Shown: positions 9,151 to 16,647 of the stretch, piece after piece
Layout: every line of letters begins with the position of its first letter
Numbering within the stretch: the first letter of the stretch is position 1
Source: an uncultured Prevotella sp.
GTDB lineage: Bacteria; Bacteroidota; Bacteroidia; Bacteroidales; Bacteroidaceae
Direction: 5' to 3'
Assembly (NCBI GenBank): GCA_937898715.1
Contig: CALEKA010000103.1
Location: 1-44,040 of the forward strand
DNA: 44,040 nucleotides
Notes under the pieces: generated by a model
What the model saw: only the letters and a program-made list of their open reading frames with translations
The model's database searches: none
What the model was told of the DNA's origin: nothing
Position numbers and translations under genes: made by a program

Positions 9151-9515
9151 GAGTTTTAAGGTTATGAGGTAATAAAGTTACCTATAGTTACAAATAGGCT
9201 TATACCCCATGAGGTAACTTTACTGAAGTTTCGGATTTAGAATGGGCGGGCTGAAAGCCCAATGAATTCCATAGCCCAAGGCAACGCCTTGGGTAGAGAT
9301 AATCAAGAATGATACGCCCTGTAAGGGCAGAAGTAAGGACAATATATTTCTACTTTTGCCCTTACAGGGCGAAACAATACTGCTTACGGGATACCCAGGG
9401 CGATGCCCTGGGCTATGAATATCATTGGGCTTTCAGCCCGCCCATTCTAAATCCGAAACTTGAATAACTTTATAACCTCATAACCTTAAAACTCCAAACT
9501 TAAAAACAGAAATTC
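9151..9515. repeat. 236-bp nested palindrome (REP/MITE-like) with AT-rich outer arms
   Basis: Bases 9226-9265 and 9422-9461 are exact 40-base reverse complements. Inside lie further hairpins: CCCAAGGCAACGCCTTGGG, CCCAGGGCGATGCCCTGGG and GCCCTGTAAGGGC with its partner GCCCTTACAGGGC. The inner halves are also imperfect mirror images. Outside, an AT-rich motif (AGTTTTAAGGTTATGAGGT) occurs at 9151-9180 and inverted at 9465-9500. The whole gap between the LolA-like gene and trxB is filled by this structure; no gene is seen in it. Confidence 0.85.
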
Positions 9516-9523
9516 CCACCCAC

Positions 9524-10468
9524 ATGAACAATTCAGACAAAATCATACCTTGCCTTATCTTGGGCTCAGGCCCTGCAGGCTACACCGCAGCAATCTATGC
9601 CGGTCGTGCTGGACTCAATCCCGTGATCTACGAAGGATTGCAGCCAGGCGGACAGCTCACCATCACGACTGAGATAGAAAACTTTCCTGGTTTTCCCGAT
9701 GGCATCGATGCCAACGAACTCATGGACGGCATGCGCCGACAGGCAGAGCGCTTCGGGGCAGAGATACGCACCGCTACAGCCGTCAAGGCCGACCTCTCGC
9801 AGGCGCCCTATACGCTCTGGATGGACGACGATACGGAAGTGAAATGCCACACGCTGGTGATTGCCACGGGTGCTTCGGCCAAGTATCTCGGACTTTCAGA
9901 CGAAAAGAAATATCAAGGCATGGGCGTGAGCGCATGTGCCACGTGTGATGGCTTCTTCTATCGTAAGAAGGTGGTAGCCGTAGTAGGTGGTGGCGACACC
10001 GCTTGCGAGGAGGCATCTTACTTGGCAGGACTTGCCTCGAAGGTCTACCTCATCGTGCGTAAGCCCTTCCTCCGTGCTTCCAAGGCTATGCAGGATCGTG
10101 TGCTCCAGAATCCTAAGATCGAAGTGCTCTTTGAGACCAACACCATCGGGCTCTATGGCGAGGGCGGTGTAGAGGGTGCTCACGTGGTCTATCGCAAGGG
10201 TGAGGCCGACGAGCGCCGTTACGATTTGCCCATCGATGGTTTCTTCCTCGCCATTGGTCATAAGCCCAATAGTGATCTCTTCAAGCCTTGGGTAAAGACC
10301 GACGAAGTAGGCTATATACTTACAGAGGGCGATTCGCCTCGTACGGGCATACCCGGTGTGTTCGCAGCAGGCGACGTAGCCGATCCTCATTATCGCCAAG
10401 CCATCACAGCTGCCGCAAGCGGATGCAAGGCAGGCATTGAGGTAGAGAAGTTTTTGAAGAACAAATAA
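9524..10468 (+). CDS. trxB: Thioredoxin-disulfide reductase
   Basis: TrxB uses NADPH and FAD to reduce thioredoxin in the cytoplasm. The 314-residue length is typical of the low-molecular-weight bacterial type. The FAD-binding motif GSGPAGYTAAIYAGRAG starts near residue 14. The redox-active pair is in CATCDG (C138 and C141). The NADPH site GGGDTACEEA follows near 155, and the second FAD motif GVFAAGDV lies near the C terminus. The ATG at 9524 places the FAD loop at the normal distance. The gene is flanked on both sides by repeat-rich spacers, and no promoter box was recognised. Function is clear from motifs. Confidence 0.95.
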   Translation: MNNSDKIIPCLILGSGPAGYTAAIYAGRAGLNPVIYEGLQPGGQLTITTEIENFPGFPDGIDANELMDGMRRQAERFGAEIRTATAVKADLSQAPYTLWMDDDTEVKCHTLVIATGASAKYLGLSDEKKYQGMGVSACATCDGFFYRKKVVAVVGGGDTACEEASYLAGLASKVYLIVRKPFLRASKAMQDRVLQNPKIEVLFETNTIGLYGEGGVEGAHVVYRKGEADERRYDLPIDGFFLAIGHKPNSDLFKPWVKTDEVGYILTEGDSPRTGIPGVFAAGDVADPHYRQAITAAASGCKAGIEVEKFLKNK

Positions 10469-10469
10469 G

Positions 10470-10712
10470 AGTTTTAAGCTTGGAGTTTTAAGGGGAGTTT
10501 GAAGTTTGGAGGTTATGAGGTTATGAGAGAGTTTTAAGTTTGGAGGTTATGAGGTTATAAAGTAACTTTTGACTTAGGGACTAACCTTATAACCTCCAAA
10601 CTCTAATCTCTCTTATAACCTCCAAACTCTAACCTCTCTTATAACCTCCAAACTAACTTTATAACCTTATAACCTCCAAACTCCAAACTTACCTAAAACC
10701 TCCAAACTTATA
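10470..10712. repeat. AT-rich repeat block forming a large inverted repeat
   Basis: Several copies of a motif like AGTTTGGAGGTTATGAGGTT run forward between 10470 and 10562. Copies of its reverse complement (ATAACCTCCAAACT) run from about 10585 to 10712. The centre (about 10563-10584) is the loop. The last copies end within about 15 bases of the ATG at 10722. Related motifs are at 9151-9180, 9465-9500 and 37058-37161. Confidence 0.85.
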
Positions 10713-10721
10713 GCTCTCACA

Positions 10722-11318
10722 ATGGAACGTCATCCCCTTCAGCCATTTCTGCCCGATGGTGCGCGCATACTCATGTTAGGAAGCTTCCCTCCACCCAAGA
10801 AGCGGTGGTCGATGAACTTCTTCTATCCCAACATGCAGAACGATATGTGGCGCATATATGGGCTTATCTTCTTCGGTGATCGCGACCACTTTGTCGACCT
10901 CTCCCACAAACGCTTTGACCAGCCTCGGCTCGAAGCCTTCCTGCGCGAAAAGGGCATAGCACTCTACGATACAGCGTGTGCGGTCAATCGCTTGCAGGAC
11001 AATGCTTCCGACAAGTTTCTTGAAGTGGTGGAGCATACCGACGTCGACGCCTTGCTGCGCAACCTCCCCTGCTGTCATGCCATCGTCACCACAGGTCAGA
11101 AAGCCACCGACACCTTGCGCGAGCACTTCCTCGTGAGCGAACCGAGGGTGGGACAGAGCGTCACGTTTGAGTTTGAAGGTCGTCCCATGCGCCTGTATCG
11201 CATGCCAAGTAGTAGTCGTGCCTATCCTCTCAAGCTCGAACGAAAAGCTGAGGCTTATCGTTCCATGCTCGTGGCAGAGGGCATACTTTCAGAAGGAGAT
11301 AGTATACTTTCAGATTGA
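10722..11318 (+). CDS. Uracil-DNA glycosylase family protein
   Basis: This 198-residue protein resembles the MUG-like branch of the uracil-DNA glycosylase superfamily, which removes uracil or mismatched bases in base excision repair. The active-site loop LGSFPPP (residues about 19-25) is followed by FFYPNMQNDMWRI, which fits the family's substrate-binding segment. A later segment (AIVTTGQKATDTL) matches the second conserved strand-helix unit, and RLYRMPSSSRAYP near residue 160 matches the C-terminal motif region. The start is supported by the position of the first beta strand (GARILMLG). AT-rich repeats lie directly upstream. The exact lesion removed cannot be read from sequence. Confidence 0.78.
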   Translation: MERHPLQPFLPDGARILMLGSFPPPKKRWSMNFFYPNMQNDMWRIYGLIFFGDRDHFVDLSHKRFDQPRLEAFLREKGIALYDTACAVNRLQDNASDKFLEVVEHTDVDALLRNLPCCHAIVTTGQKATDTLREHFLVSEPRVGQSVTFEFEGRPMRLYRMPSSSRAYPLKLERKAEAYRSMLVAEGILSEGDSILSD

Positions 11319-11327
11319 CTTTTATAT

Positions 11328-11506
11328 AGTTCTGTGGGCGACGCGTCCCGCGTCGGCATCATGAGCAAGTGTAATAAGCTTTTCAGCCAATACTGGGGGC
11401 GACGCGTTCCCGCGTCGGCATCAACTGCGAGCATGAAGAGAACTCACAAGACTGAGTGAATACTAATCACGCCGACGCGGGGACGCGTCGCCCCCAGTAT
11501 TGGCTG
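11328..11506. repeat. GACGCG palindromic repeats (one single copy plus one inverted pair)
   Basis: A TTCTGTGGGCGACGCG-type copy is at 11328-11360. An inverted pair with CAGCCAATACTGGGGG flanks follows (11384-11419 and 11471-11506). The layout copies that of 7803-8037, minus the right-hand outer arm. It lies between the convergent glycosylase and helicase genes, where a hairpin could end both transcripts. Confidence 0.85.
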
Positions 11507-11524
11507 GAAGCCCTATTAAGATTG

Positions 11525-11576
11525 TAATACTTAATACTTAATACTTAATACTTAATACTTAATACTTAATACTTAA
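11525..11576. repeat. 7-bp tandem repeat (TAATACT)
   Basis: Seven perfect head-to-tail copies of TAATACT run from 11525 to 11573, ending a few bases before the stop codon of the minus-strand helicase gene. Confidence 0.9.
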
Positions 11577-11580
11577 TTAT

Positions 11581-14500
11581 TCATTGCTTTTCGTAAAACG
11601 AATTCTTCTCCTTACAGTAGCATATCAATCTGTGAAACGTTTCGTCGGCATCGAGAAGCGGAGCATTGCCAATGAGCAATAGCCGCTTGCGAGCACGCGT
11701 CATGGCCACGTTGAGCTTGCGGTCGATGATAGAGCCCGTGCGCTCATCGATGTATTCATTATTCGTGAGAAACGAAAGCTGATACTTCTTCTTGGCGGTA
11801 AAGCTGTACACAATCGTGTCGCGCTGACTGCCCTGATACCGCTCCACCGTATCGATCGTGATGCCGTGGAGTATTTTTATGCCCCTGCGGTCGATGGCAG
11901 AGCGCACGGTGGCTATCTGATTGCGATAAGGCACGATGACACCCACAGAAGTGCTTACGTCGAACTCACTACCCAGTCTGCGATAAGTGCGTTCCACGAT
12001 GTCGGCTATTAGCTCCGCCTCCACCGTGTTCACCTTGTCGGGCTCGTCGGGATCAAGCTGGGGCTGACACGAAAGAAATGCTACGCGGCGCGTCTCTATC
12101 AAGTCGTCTATCCAGTCTTCGCCCTTTCCCTCTTCGGCAGTAGGCTCCGTCTGATGGGGTAGGGGCACAGCGCTGAGACGGCCTTCGTAGAAAGCCCTGT
12201 TCGGGAAGTCGGCAATGAGTTGGTGCATGCGACCTTGGTGAGTAAGCATGTGGCATACGCGTTCATCAGTATGATGCTCGCCATCATAGCCATAGAGATG
12301 GAGCAATCGTTCGAAGAGCGACAGACGGCAGTCCGACAGACCAATCTGCTGAAGTAGCGGATCCTTCACACGGCTCTCGTCGTCAGCCTGAAGCACCACG
12401 GCGGGAAGTTGCTTCTCATCGCCGATCAGCACAAAGCGCTTAATGGCCTCCTCGCCCTGGTAGCAAGCGCTGAGCAGACCCACGATGTGGGGCTCAAGTA
12501 TCTGCGAAGCCTCGTCGATGATGGCTAAGCTAAACTGGCGCATGCTGAGCAGACTGATAGAAGAGTTGAGCGCCGTGGTAGTACCACAGAACACACGCGT
12601 GCGGCGCAGTAGTGCCTTGACCTGCTGCAGAGAATCGAGTTGCCCTACGCGTTCGGAGAGCAGGTATTTGCGATAGCGCTCCTCGCAACTGAAGTCGCTC
12701 CCCAAGCGAATGAAGTCTATCCCATCGCCACCAAGCTCTACGAGTTTGCTACAGATCTCGTCGACCGCACGATTCGTGTATGAGAGCAGAAGCACCGACG
12801 TGCCCTCGTGGAGCAACTCCTCTCGCAGAATGTTGGTCAGCCCGTAGGACGTTTTCCCCGTGCCCGGAGGGCCAATCACGAGGTAGAGATCCTGTGCTTG
12901 GCGGGCATGGCGCACCAGGGAGTTGAACTCCTCGTTGCCGTAGTCGCCCCGTAGCTCAACGCTCTCATCGAAGCAGGGACGACGCTGTCCGAGCAAGAGG
13001 TCGCGACGCCTCTTCGGCGCAGAGAGAAAAGCGTGCATGCCGCGATAGAGCGAACCGTACGACGACTCCATAAAGTCGTGTTCCATAGCCCATACGCTCC
13101 CCTTGAAATGCTGAAATACCAGAGGACTCGTCTGCGGATTGCGCAAGCGCACCTTTACGTAGTCGGGTTGCAAATCCGTGATGGTGGATCGAAACACCAT
13201 GGTGGCTGTGGCATCGGGCAGATCGGTGGGAGCGTAAGGATAGAAGAATACGATGTCGCCCACGCGGAAGTTCGACATATCCGCATCGCCCACCGTGCCC
13301 AGCTGTGTGCTGAATCTGAGCAGGGCCTCTGCCACACGGCCATCTTTCACCTCGGGCTCGAGCGTCATGCCCTCGTAGATGTTGCCCGCTTCGCGTTTGT
13401 CGTCGAGCGGTGTGTTCCATACGGAGGCAAAACCCGAATTCTCCTTCGTGCGTGTGCCAATCTTAGAAAGCACCTGCTCGCAGGAGATGAACTGCAGGAA
13501 ACGGAAATAGTATGCCTTCTCCAGCGGCGAAGCTTCGTGGATGGGACGCAGCGTTTGCTCTATCTGCGGACGCGTGAATCGCTGCCACAGTGGACCTTGG
13601 GCACCAGGGTAGAGCTTTTCGGGTGTGAGCGTCTCGAGCGCACGCATGCCACCACGAGCATACCACTCCTCACACCATGCCAGCTGATTGCGCAGCTTGA
13701 AGGCTTCGAAGAGCAAGCGCGGTGCACTTGGCGTCTCCTGCAGCCCATCCTTGTAGCGAGAGTAGAGCAGGAAGGCTTGCATCTTCTCATAGTGAAGTTG
13801 GGCATAGTCGTAGTGAAGCAGCGCACGGTAGAGCAGAGCCTGCACGTAGTGGGGCTCTTGCATGCCCGCAAACTTGTCTTTGGGCACACCAGGCACGAAT
13901 CTGCATTTACCCGACTTCTGCTCTATCACCATGCGATAGTCGAGTTCCAAGAAGTCCATACGCCCTTGTAGCCCTAATGCATCTGAGAAGAAGGAAGGTT
14001 CGAGCACAATCTCATCCTCCTTCAGCTCATGGTTCATCTCGTGTGGCATGGTCTGATGGAGCATGTGCTCGATGTGCTGCTTCTGTCGGCGTGCCTCCTC
14101 ATGGAAGTCGCGTCCGATCTCATTCTCGCAAGCCACGAGCCCCAATGCATTGTGGCGGAAGAAGTCGCGAATGCTCTCAGCATAAGGCGTATCCATGCGG
14201 TAAGCCACTTCGTCGAGCAGCTGACCCGCGAAGTTACCCAATAGCGTATGCAGGCTCAGCGGCGAGGGCTCCACACGCTTCAAGAGTTGTGAGAAAGCCG
14301 TGTGCCCCACGGGGGTGAAACAACTTGCGATGGAGGTGACGTTGATCAGATAGTCGGGCGCATAGATGAGCAGTTCTGCCACCCAAGCCCCTCCGACTTC
14401 GCGCGGACGTATCACGTTGATAGCCTCGCCCTCCACCATGCACTGCCGCAGATACGTCCAGTCGCCCGGCACGTAAGCATTCTCCGCAGCATAATTGATG

Positions 14501-15027
14501 CGCACGTCTTCGTCGTTGTCCTCGCGCGTAGCATATATATAGGTGTTGTCCCAACGCACAATGGTGCATCTCACGCAGCTGAGCACATCGCTTTCTTTGC
14601 GCCACGTGGCATCCTGCGCTTCCGTCAATTCTCCCGTGGGTAGCAACAGATTGAGCGCTTCGGGAGCTGAAGCATCGTAGATGGTCTCAATGAATCTCAC
14701 GACAGCCTTGAGGTCGTAGTCCCACGTACGATTCAGTTCGTCATCGTCCATCACGCTGAGCTTCATCAGCCGGTGGCGCAGATGGTTGAGGGCAAACGAC
14801 AGACTGCGGTCGTTCTCCCTTACGTGGTATTGCTTCAGCAGAAAATCCATCTTGGCATACGTGCCACTGAGCTTCACGCTCACTTCGCGCAGCTTCTGAT
14901 TGATCGCCACGTTGATCACTTCGAGCAGCACGCCATAGCGCGTTTTCACCCGCCATTCCGGATTCACACGGAGCAGCGCGTTAAACAAGTCTTGTGCAGT
15001 CTCAAGCAGGGAGGATTGTAGATTCAT
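11581..15027 (-). CDS. PD-(D/E)XK nuclease-SF1 helicase fusion (Dna2/UPF1-like)
   Basis: The protein has 1148 residues. In the first half, GRMDF (D358) and IEQKSGK (E369, Q370, K371) form a RecB/Cas4-type PD-(D/E)XK nuclease site. In the second half an SF1 helicase of the UPF1/Dna2 type shows Walker A GPPGTGKTS (719-727), Walker B AIIDEASQ (near 835), and the later motifs GDEKQLPAV, TVERYQGSQRD and NVAMTRARKR. A single chain that unwinds and cuts DNA is expected, as in Dna2, with a likely role in repair or flap processing. No four-cysteine Fe-S signature is obvious around the nuclease, unlike true Dna2 or Cas4. It stands alone, with no partner gene that would mark a defence island. The role in the cell is inferred. 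Confidence 0.85.
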   Translation of the reverse strand: MNLQSSLLETAQDLFNALLRVNPEWRVKTRYGVLLEVINVAINQKLREVSVKLSGTYAKMDFLLKQYHVRENDRSLSFALNHLRHRLMKLSVMDDDELNRTWDYDLKAVVRFIETIYDASAPEALNLLLPTGELTEAQDATWRKESDVLSCVRCTIVRWDNTYIYATREDNDEDVRINYAAENAYVPGDWTYLRQCMVEGEAINVIRPREVGGAWVAELLIYAPDYLINVTSIASCFTPVGHTAFSQLLKRVEPSPLSLHTLLGNFAGQLLDEVAYRMDTPYAESIRDFFRHNALGLVACENEIGRDFHEEARRQKQHIEHMLHQTMPHEMNHELKEDEIVLEPSFFSDALGLQGRMDFLELDYRMVIEQKSGKCRFVPGVPKDKFAGMQEPHYVQALLYRALLHYDYAQLHYEKMQAFLLYSRYKDGLQETPSAPRLLFEAFKLRNQLAWCEEWYARGGMRALETLTPEKLYPGAQGPLWQRFTRPQIEQTLRPIHEASPLEKAYYFRFLQFISCEQVLSKIGTRTKENSGFASVWNTPLDDKREAGNIYEGMTLEPEVKDGRVAEALLRFSTQLGTVGDADMSNFRVGDIVFFYPYAPTDLPDATATMVFRSTITDLQPDYVKVRLRNPQTSPLVFQHFKGSVWAMEHDFMESSYGSLYRGMHAFLSAPKRRRDLLLGQRRPCFDESVELRGDYGNEEFNSLVRHARQAQDLYLVIGPPGTGKTSYGLTNILREELLHEGTSVLLLSYTNRAVDEICSKLVELGGDGIDFIRLGSDFSCEERYRKYLLSERVGQLDSLQQVKALLRRTRVFCGTTTALNSSISLLSMRQFSLAIIDEASQILEPHIVGLLSACYQGEEAIKRFVLIGDEKQLPAVVLQADDESRVKDPLLQQIGLSDCRLSLFERLLHLYGYDGEHHTDERVCHMLTHQGRMHQLIADFPNRAFYEGRLSAVPLPHQTEPTAEEGKGEDWIDDLIETRRVAFLSCQPQLDPDEPDKVNTVEAELIADIVERTYRRLGSEFDVSTSVGVIVPYRNQIATVRSAIDRRGIKILHGITIDTVERYQGSQRDTIVYSFTAKKKYQLSFLTNNEYIDERTGSIIDRKLNVAMTRARKRLLLIGNAPLLDADETFHRLICYCKEKNSFYEKQ

Positions 15028-15045
15028 GGATTATCGTTAAATTTG
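15015..15045 (+). promoter_or_regulatory. Possible promoter for trmN6
   Basis: ATTG at 15015-15018 and TAAATTTG at 15038-15045 are spaced 19 bases apart, as in Bacteroidetes promoters. It overlaps the 5' end of the minus-strand helicase gene and would give a leader of about 180 bases that contains the palindrome at 15104-15165. Confidence 0.35.
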
Positions 15046-15103
15046 CAGCGGCGAGAGCCAACGTTAGGGTTAACATAGATAGGTCTTACATTTAGCAAAA
15101 CAT

Positions 15104-15168
15104 ACGCGTTGGCGGAGTTTGTCAACTTGTTTACCCGCTAACCAAGAATTCCGCCAGCGGGTAAAACG
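15104..15168. repeat. Imperfect palindrome (GTTGGCGGAGTTT ... ATTCCGCCAGCGGGT)
   Basis: The arms ACGCGTTGGCGGAGTTT and AATTCCGCCAGCGGG are imperfect reverse complements around TTGTTTACCCGCTAACC. A longer relative with the same end sequences lies at 27144-27300. Confidence 0.75.
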
Positions 15169-15230
15169 TATACAAAGGTATGCATATACCGCCAATATAC
15201 CTATGGTTAGACTAAGAAAAATACGAAAGA

Positions 15231-15971
15231 ATGAGTTTCACCTTTAAGCAATTCCATATAGCCGATAGCCGTTGCGCAATGAAAGTGGGCACTGATGGCG
15301 TACTGCTTGGGGCTTGGGCAGATGTGAGCCAAGCTCACCATGTGCTCGACATTGGCTGCGGTAGCGGTCTGATCAGTCTGATGGCAGCACAGCGTCAGCC
15401 CGAAGCCCACGTCACGGCAATCGAACTCGATGCTTCTGCTGCGCTCGATGCACGAGAAAACGTAGCGCGTTCTCCCTTCAGTGATCGCATCGAGGTGGTA
15501 GAGGCCGACGTTGTGAAGTGGGCTGCCGATTCTGCTCAGAGAGGACGGTTCGACTGCGTCATCTCCAATCCGCCCTATTATGAGGAAGACCTTCTTCCGC
15601 CCTCACAGCTCCGTGCACAAGCTCGTCATACAGCTGGAGGTGGGCTCACCTTTGCCGCATTGCTGCGAAGCGTCAGACTCCTTCTTCACGACGATCATGA
15701 GTACAGCAGCCCGACGAGCCGTCCTTCCACCTTCTCCGTGATATTGCCTTCGCAAGCGCAGCCACGCTTTTGTGCACTTGCAGCCATACATGGGCTCAAC
15801 TTGACGCGTCGTACCGACATTGTGACCCGACTCAGCAAGCCCTGCAAGCGAGTGTTGCTCGAGTTCAGCCCTACTGCTCGTCCGCTCACGCACAGCGTGC
15901 TTACTCTCTTAGGCGATGGTAGCTCTCGTTCTGCGGAGTACCAAGCATTGTGCGAAGACTTTTATTTGTAA
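15231..15971 (+). CDS. trmN6: tRNA1(Val) (adenine(37)-N6)-methyltransferase
   Basis: TrmN6 (YfiC) methylates N6 of adenine 37 next to the anticodon of tRNA-Val using S-adenosylmethionine. The 246-residue protein opens with FTFKQFHIADSRCAMKVGTD, a typical start for this family. The SAM-binding loop VLDIGCGSGLI is near residue 41. The catalytic SNPPYYEEDL motif has N113. The start at 15231 leaves the family N-terminal block complete. It is divergent from the helicase gene. The 3' end runs into a repeat-bearing spacer. Residues about 155-170 (HDDHEYSSPTSRPSTF) look like a polar insertion. The family is clear; the exact tRNA target is by homology. Confidence 0.88.
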   Translation: MSFTFKQFHIADSRCAMKVGTDGVLLGAWADVSQAHHVLDIGCGSGLISLMAAQRQPEAHVTAIELDASAALDARENVARSPFSDRIEVVEADVVKWAADSAQRGRFDCVISNPPYYEEDLLPPSQLRAQARHTAGGGLTFAALLRSVRLLLHDDHEYSSPTSRPSTFSVILPSQAQPRFCALAAIHGLNLTRRTDIVTRLSKPCKRVLLEFSPTARPLTHSVLTLLGDGSSRSAEYQALCEDFYL

Positions 15972-16047
15972 GGATGAGCATCTGCTGATCTGCCGCTGAT
16001 GGCCTATCCGTCTGTTCCTGAGCGTCCGCAGCTTTGCCGCCCTTGTC

Positions 16048-16125
16048 CGGTAGCGCTGCCGCTCCAGTTCGGTAGCGCTGCCGCTCCAGTCCGGCAGAGC
16101 TGCCGCTCCGGTCCGGCAGACGAGC
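16048..16125. repeat. 22-bp GC-rich tandem repeat
   Basis: Three full copies of a 22-bp unit (CGGTAGCGCTGCCGCTCCAG plus TT or TC) and a partial fourth run from 16048 to 16125, with the third copy drifting to CGGCAGAGCTGCCG. Each unit has a small internal palindrome (AGCGCT or AGAGCT). Bases 16126-16250 hold nothing that I can assign. Confidence 0.85.
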
Positions 16126-16247
16126 AAGCGGTAATCTTGCAACGGGAAAGCGAAGACTTGTGAATGCTGAGACTCTCATGGAATGAAATTACGCACTATA
16201 GCGTTTGGTGTTTACTTTATAAGCTTTTGCCTCTTGTATGAATATAG

Positions 16248-16284
16248 AAAACGCGGCATACTTTCGCTATGAAAGTATGCCGCG
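16248..16284 (-). terminator. Rho-independent terminator downstream of metH
   Basis: A perfect 14-bp stem (CGCGGCATACTTTC at 16252-16265 with GAAAGTATGCCGCG at 16271-16284) and a 5-base loop is followed on the minus strand by TTTTCTATATTC. It lies about 360 bases past the metH stop and just beyond the broken peptide gene. Confidence 0.68.
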
Positions 16285-16347
16285 GATGAGGAAGTGCTTT
16301 ATTGTAAGCTTATGCGTTACTGCCCTATGGCAGTGGTCGTACGCTCG

Positions 16348-16603
16348 TTAGTCTTCTGCTTCAGTGTCGGACCAATCAAATTGTCCGAAATTCTGCTTGT
16401 TAGAAAGTGAAGCATCAGCACCAATACTGCCATTGCTGCTAAATGTGACATTGGGTCGGCCGAGGTCTGGGTAGTGGTGTTGCTTTTAATTTCCCAATCA
16501 ATGGTGTTGTCGATGCCATTATTGTTTGCTATAGAAGCTTTCAAGTCTGCAATGATGCCGTCCTTGCTTGCTATGAGTGTGCTCTTATTAGAGTTCTCTT
16601 CAT
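16348..16603 (-). pseudogene. Possible frameshifted small acidic-tailed peptide gene
   Basis: An ATG at 16603 opens MKRTLIRAHS and meets a stop. A neighbouring frame then reads ASKDGIIADLKASIANNNG and IDWEIKSNTTTQTSADP. A third frame continues as NVTFSSNGSIGADASLS and ends GQFDWSDTEAED with a TAA at 16348-16350. Joined across two frame changes this gives a coherent peptide of about 85 residues with an aromatic/acidic end. That resembles the intact peptide at 34068-34241, which ends TDWTSTTSDEEE. Restoring one C in the CCC run near the second break would join frames two and three. It lies between metH and a terminator. The joined reading is my reconstruction, so a pure coincidence of frames remains possible. 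Confidence 0.4.
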
Positions 16604-16647
16604 AGTTTTTGTGTGTTAGTTTATAATGTTTAGTTAATGTATTCTTC

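Noticed and set aside
13033..13971. 312-residue frame antisense to the nuclease-helicase gene
   Set aside because: Overlaps conserved nuclease and linker parts of the real gene and shows no family resemblance.
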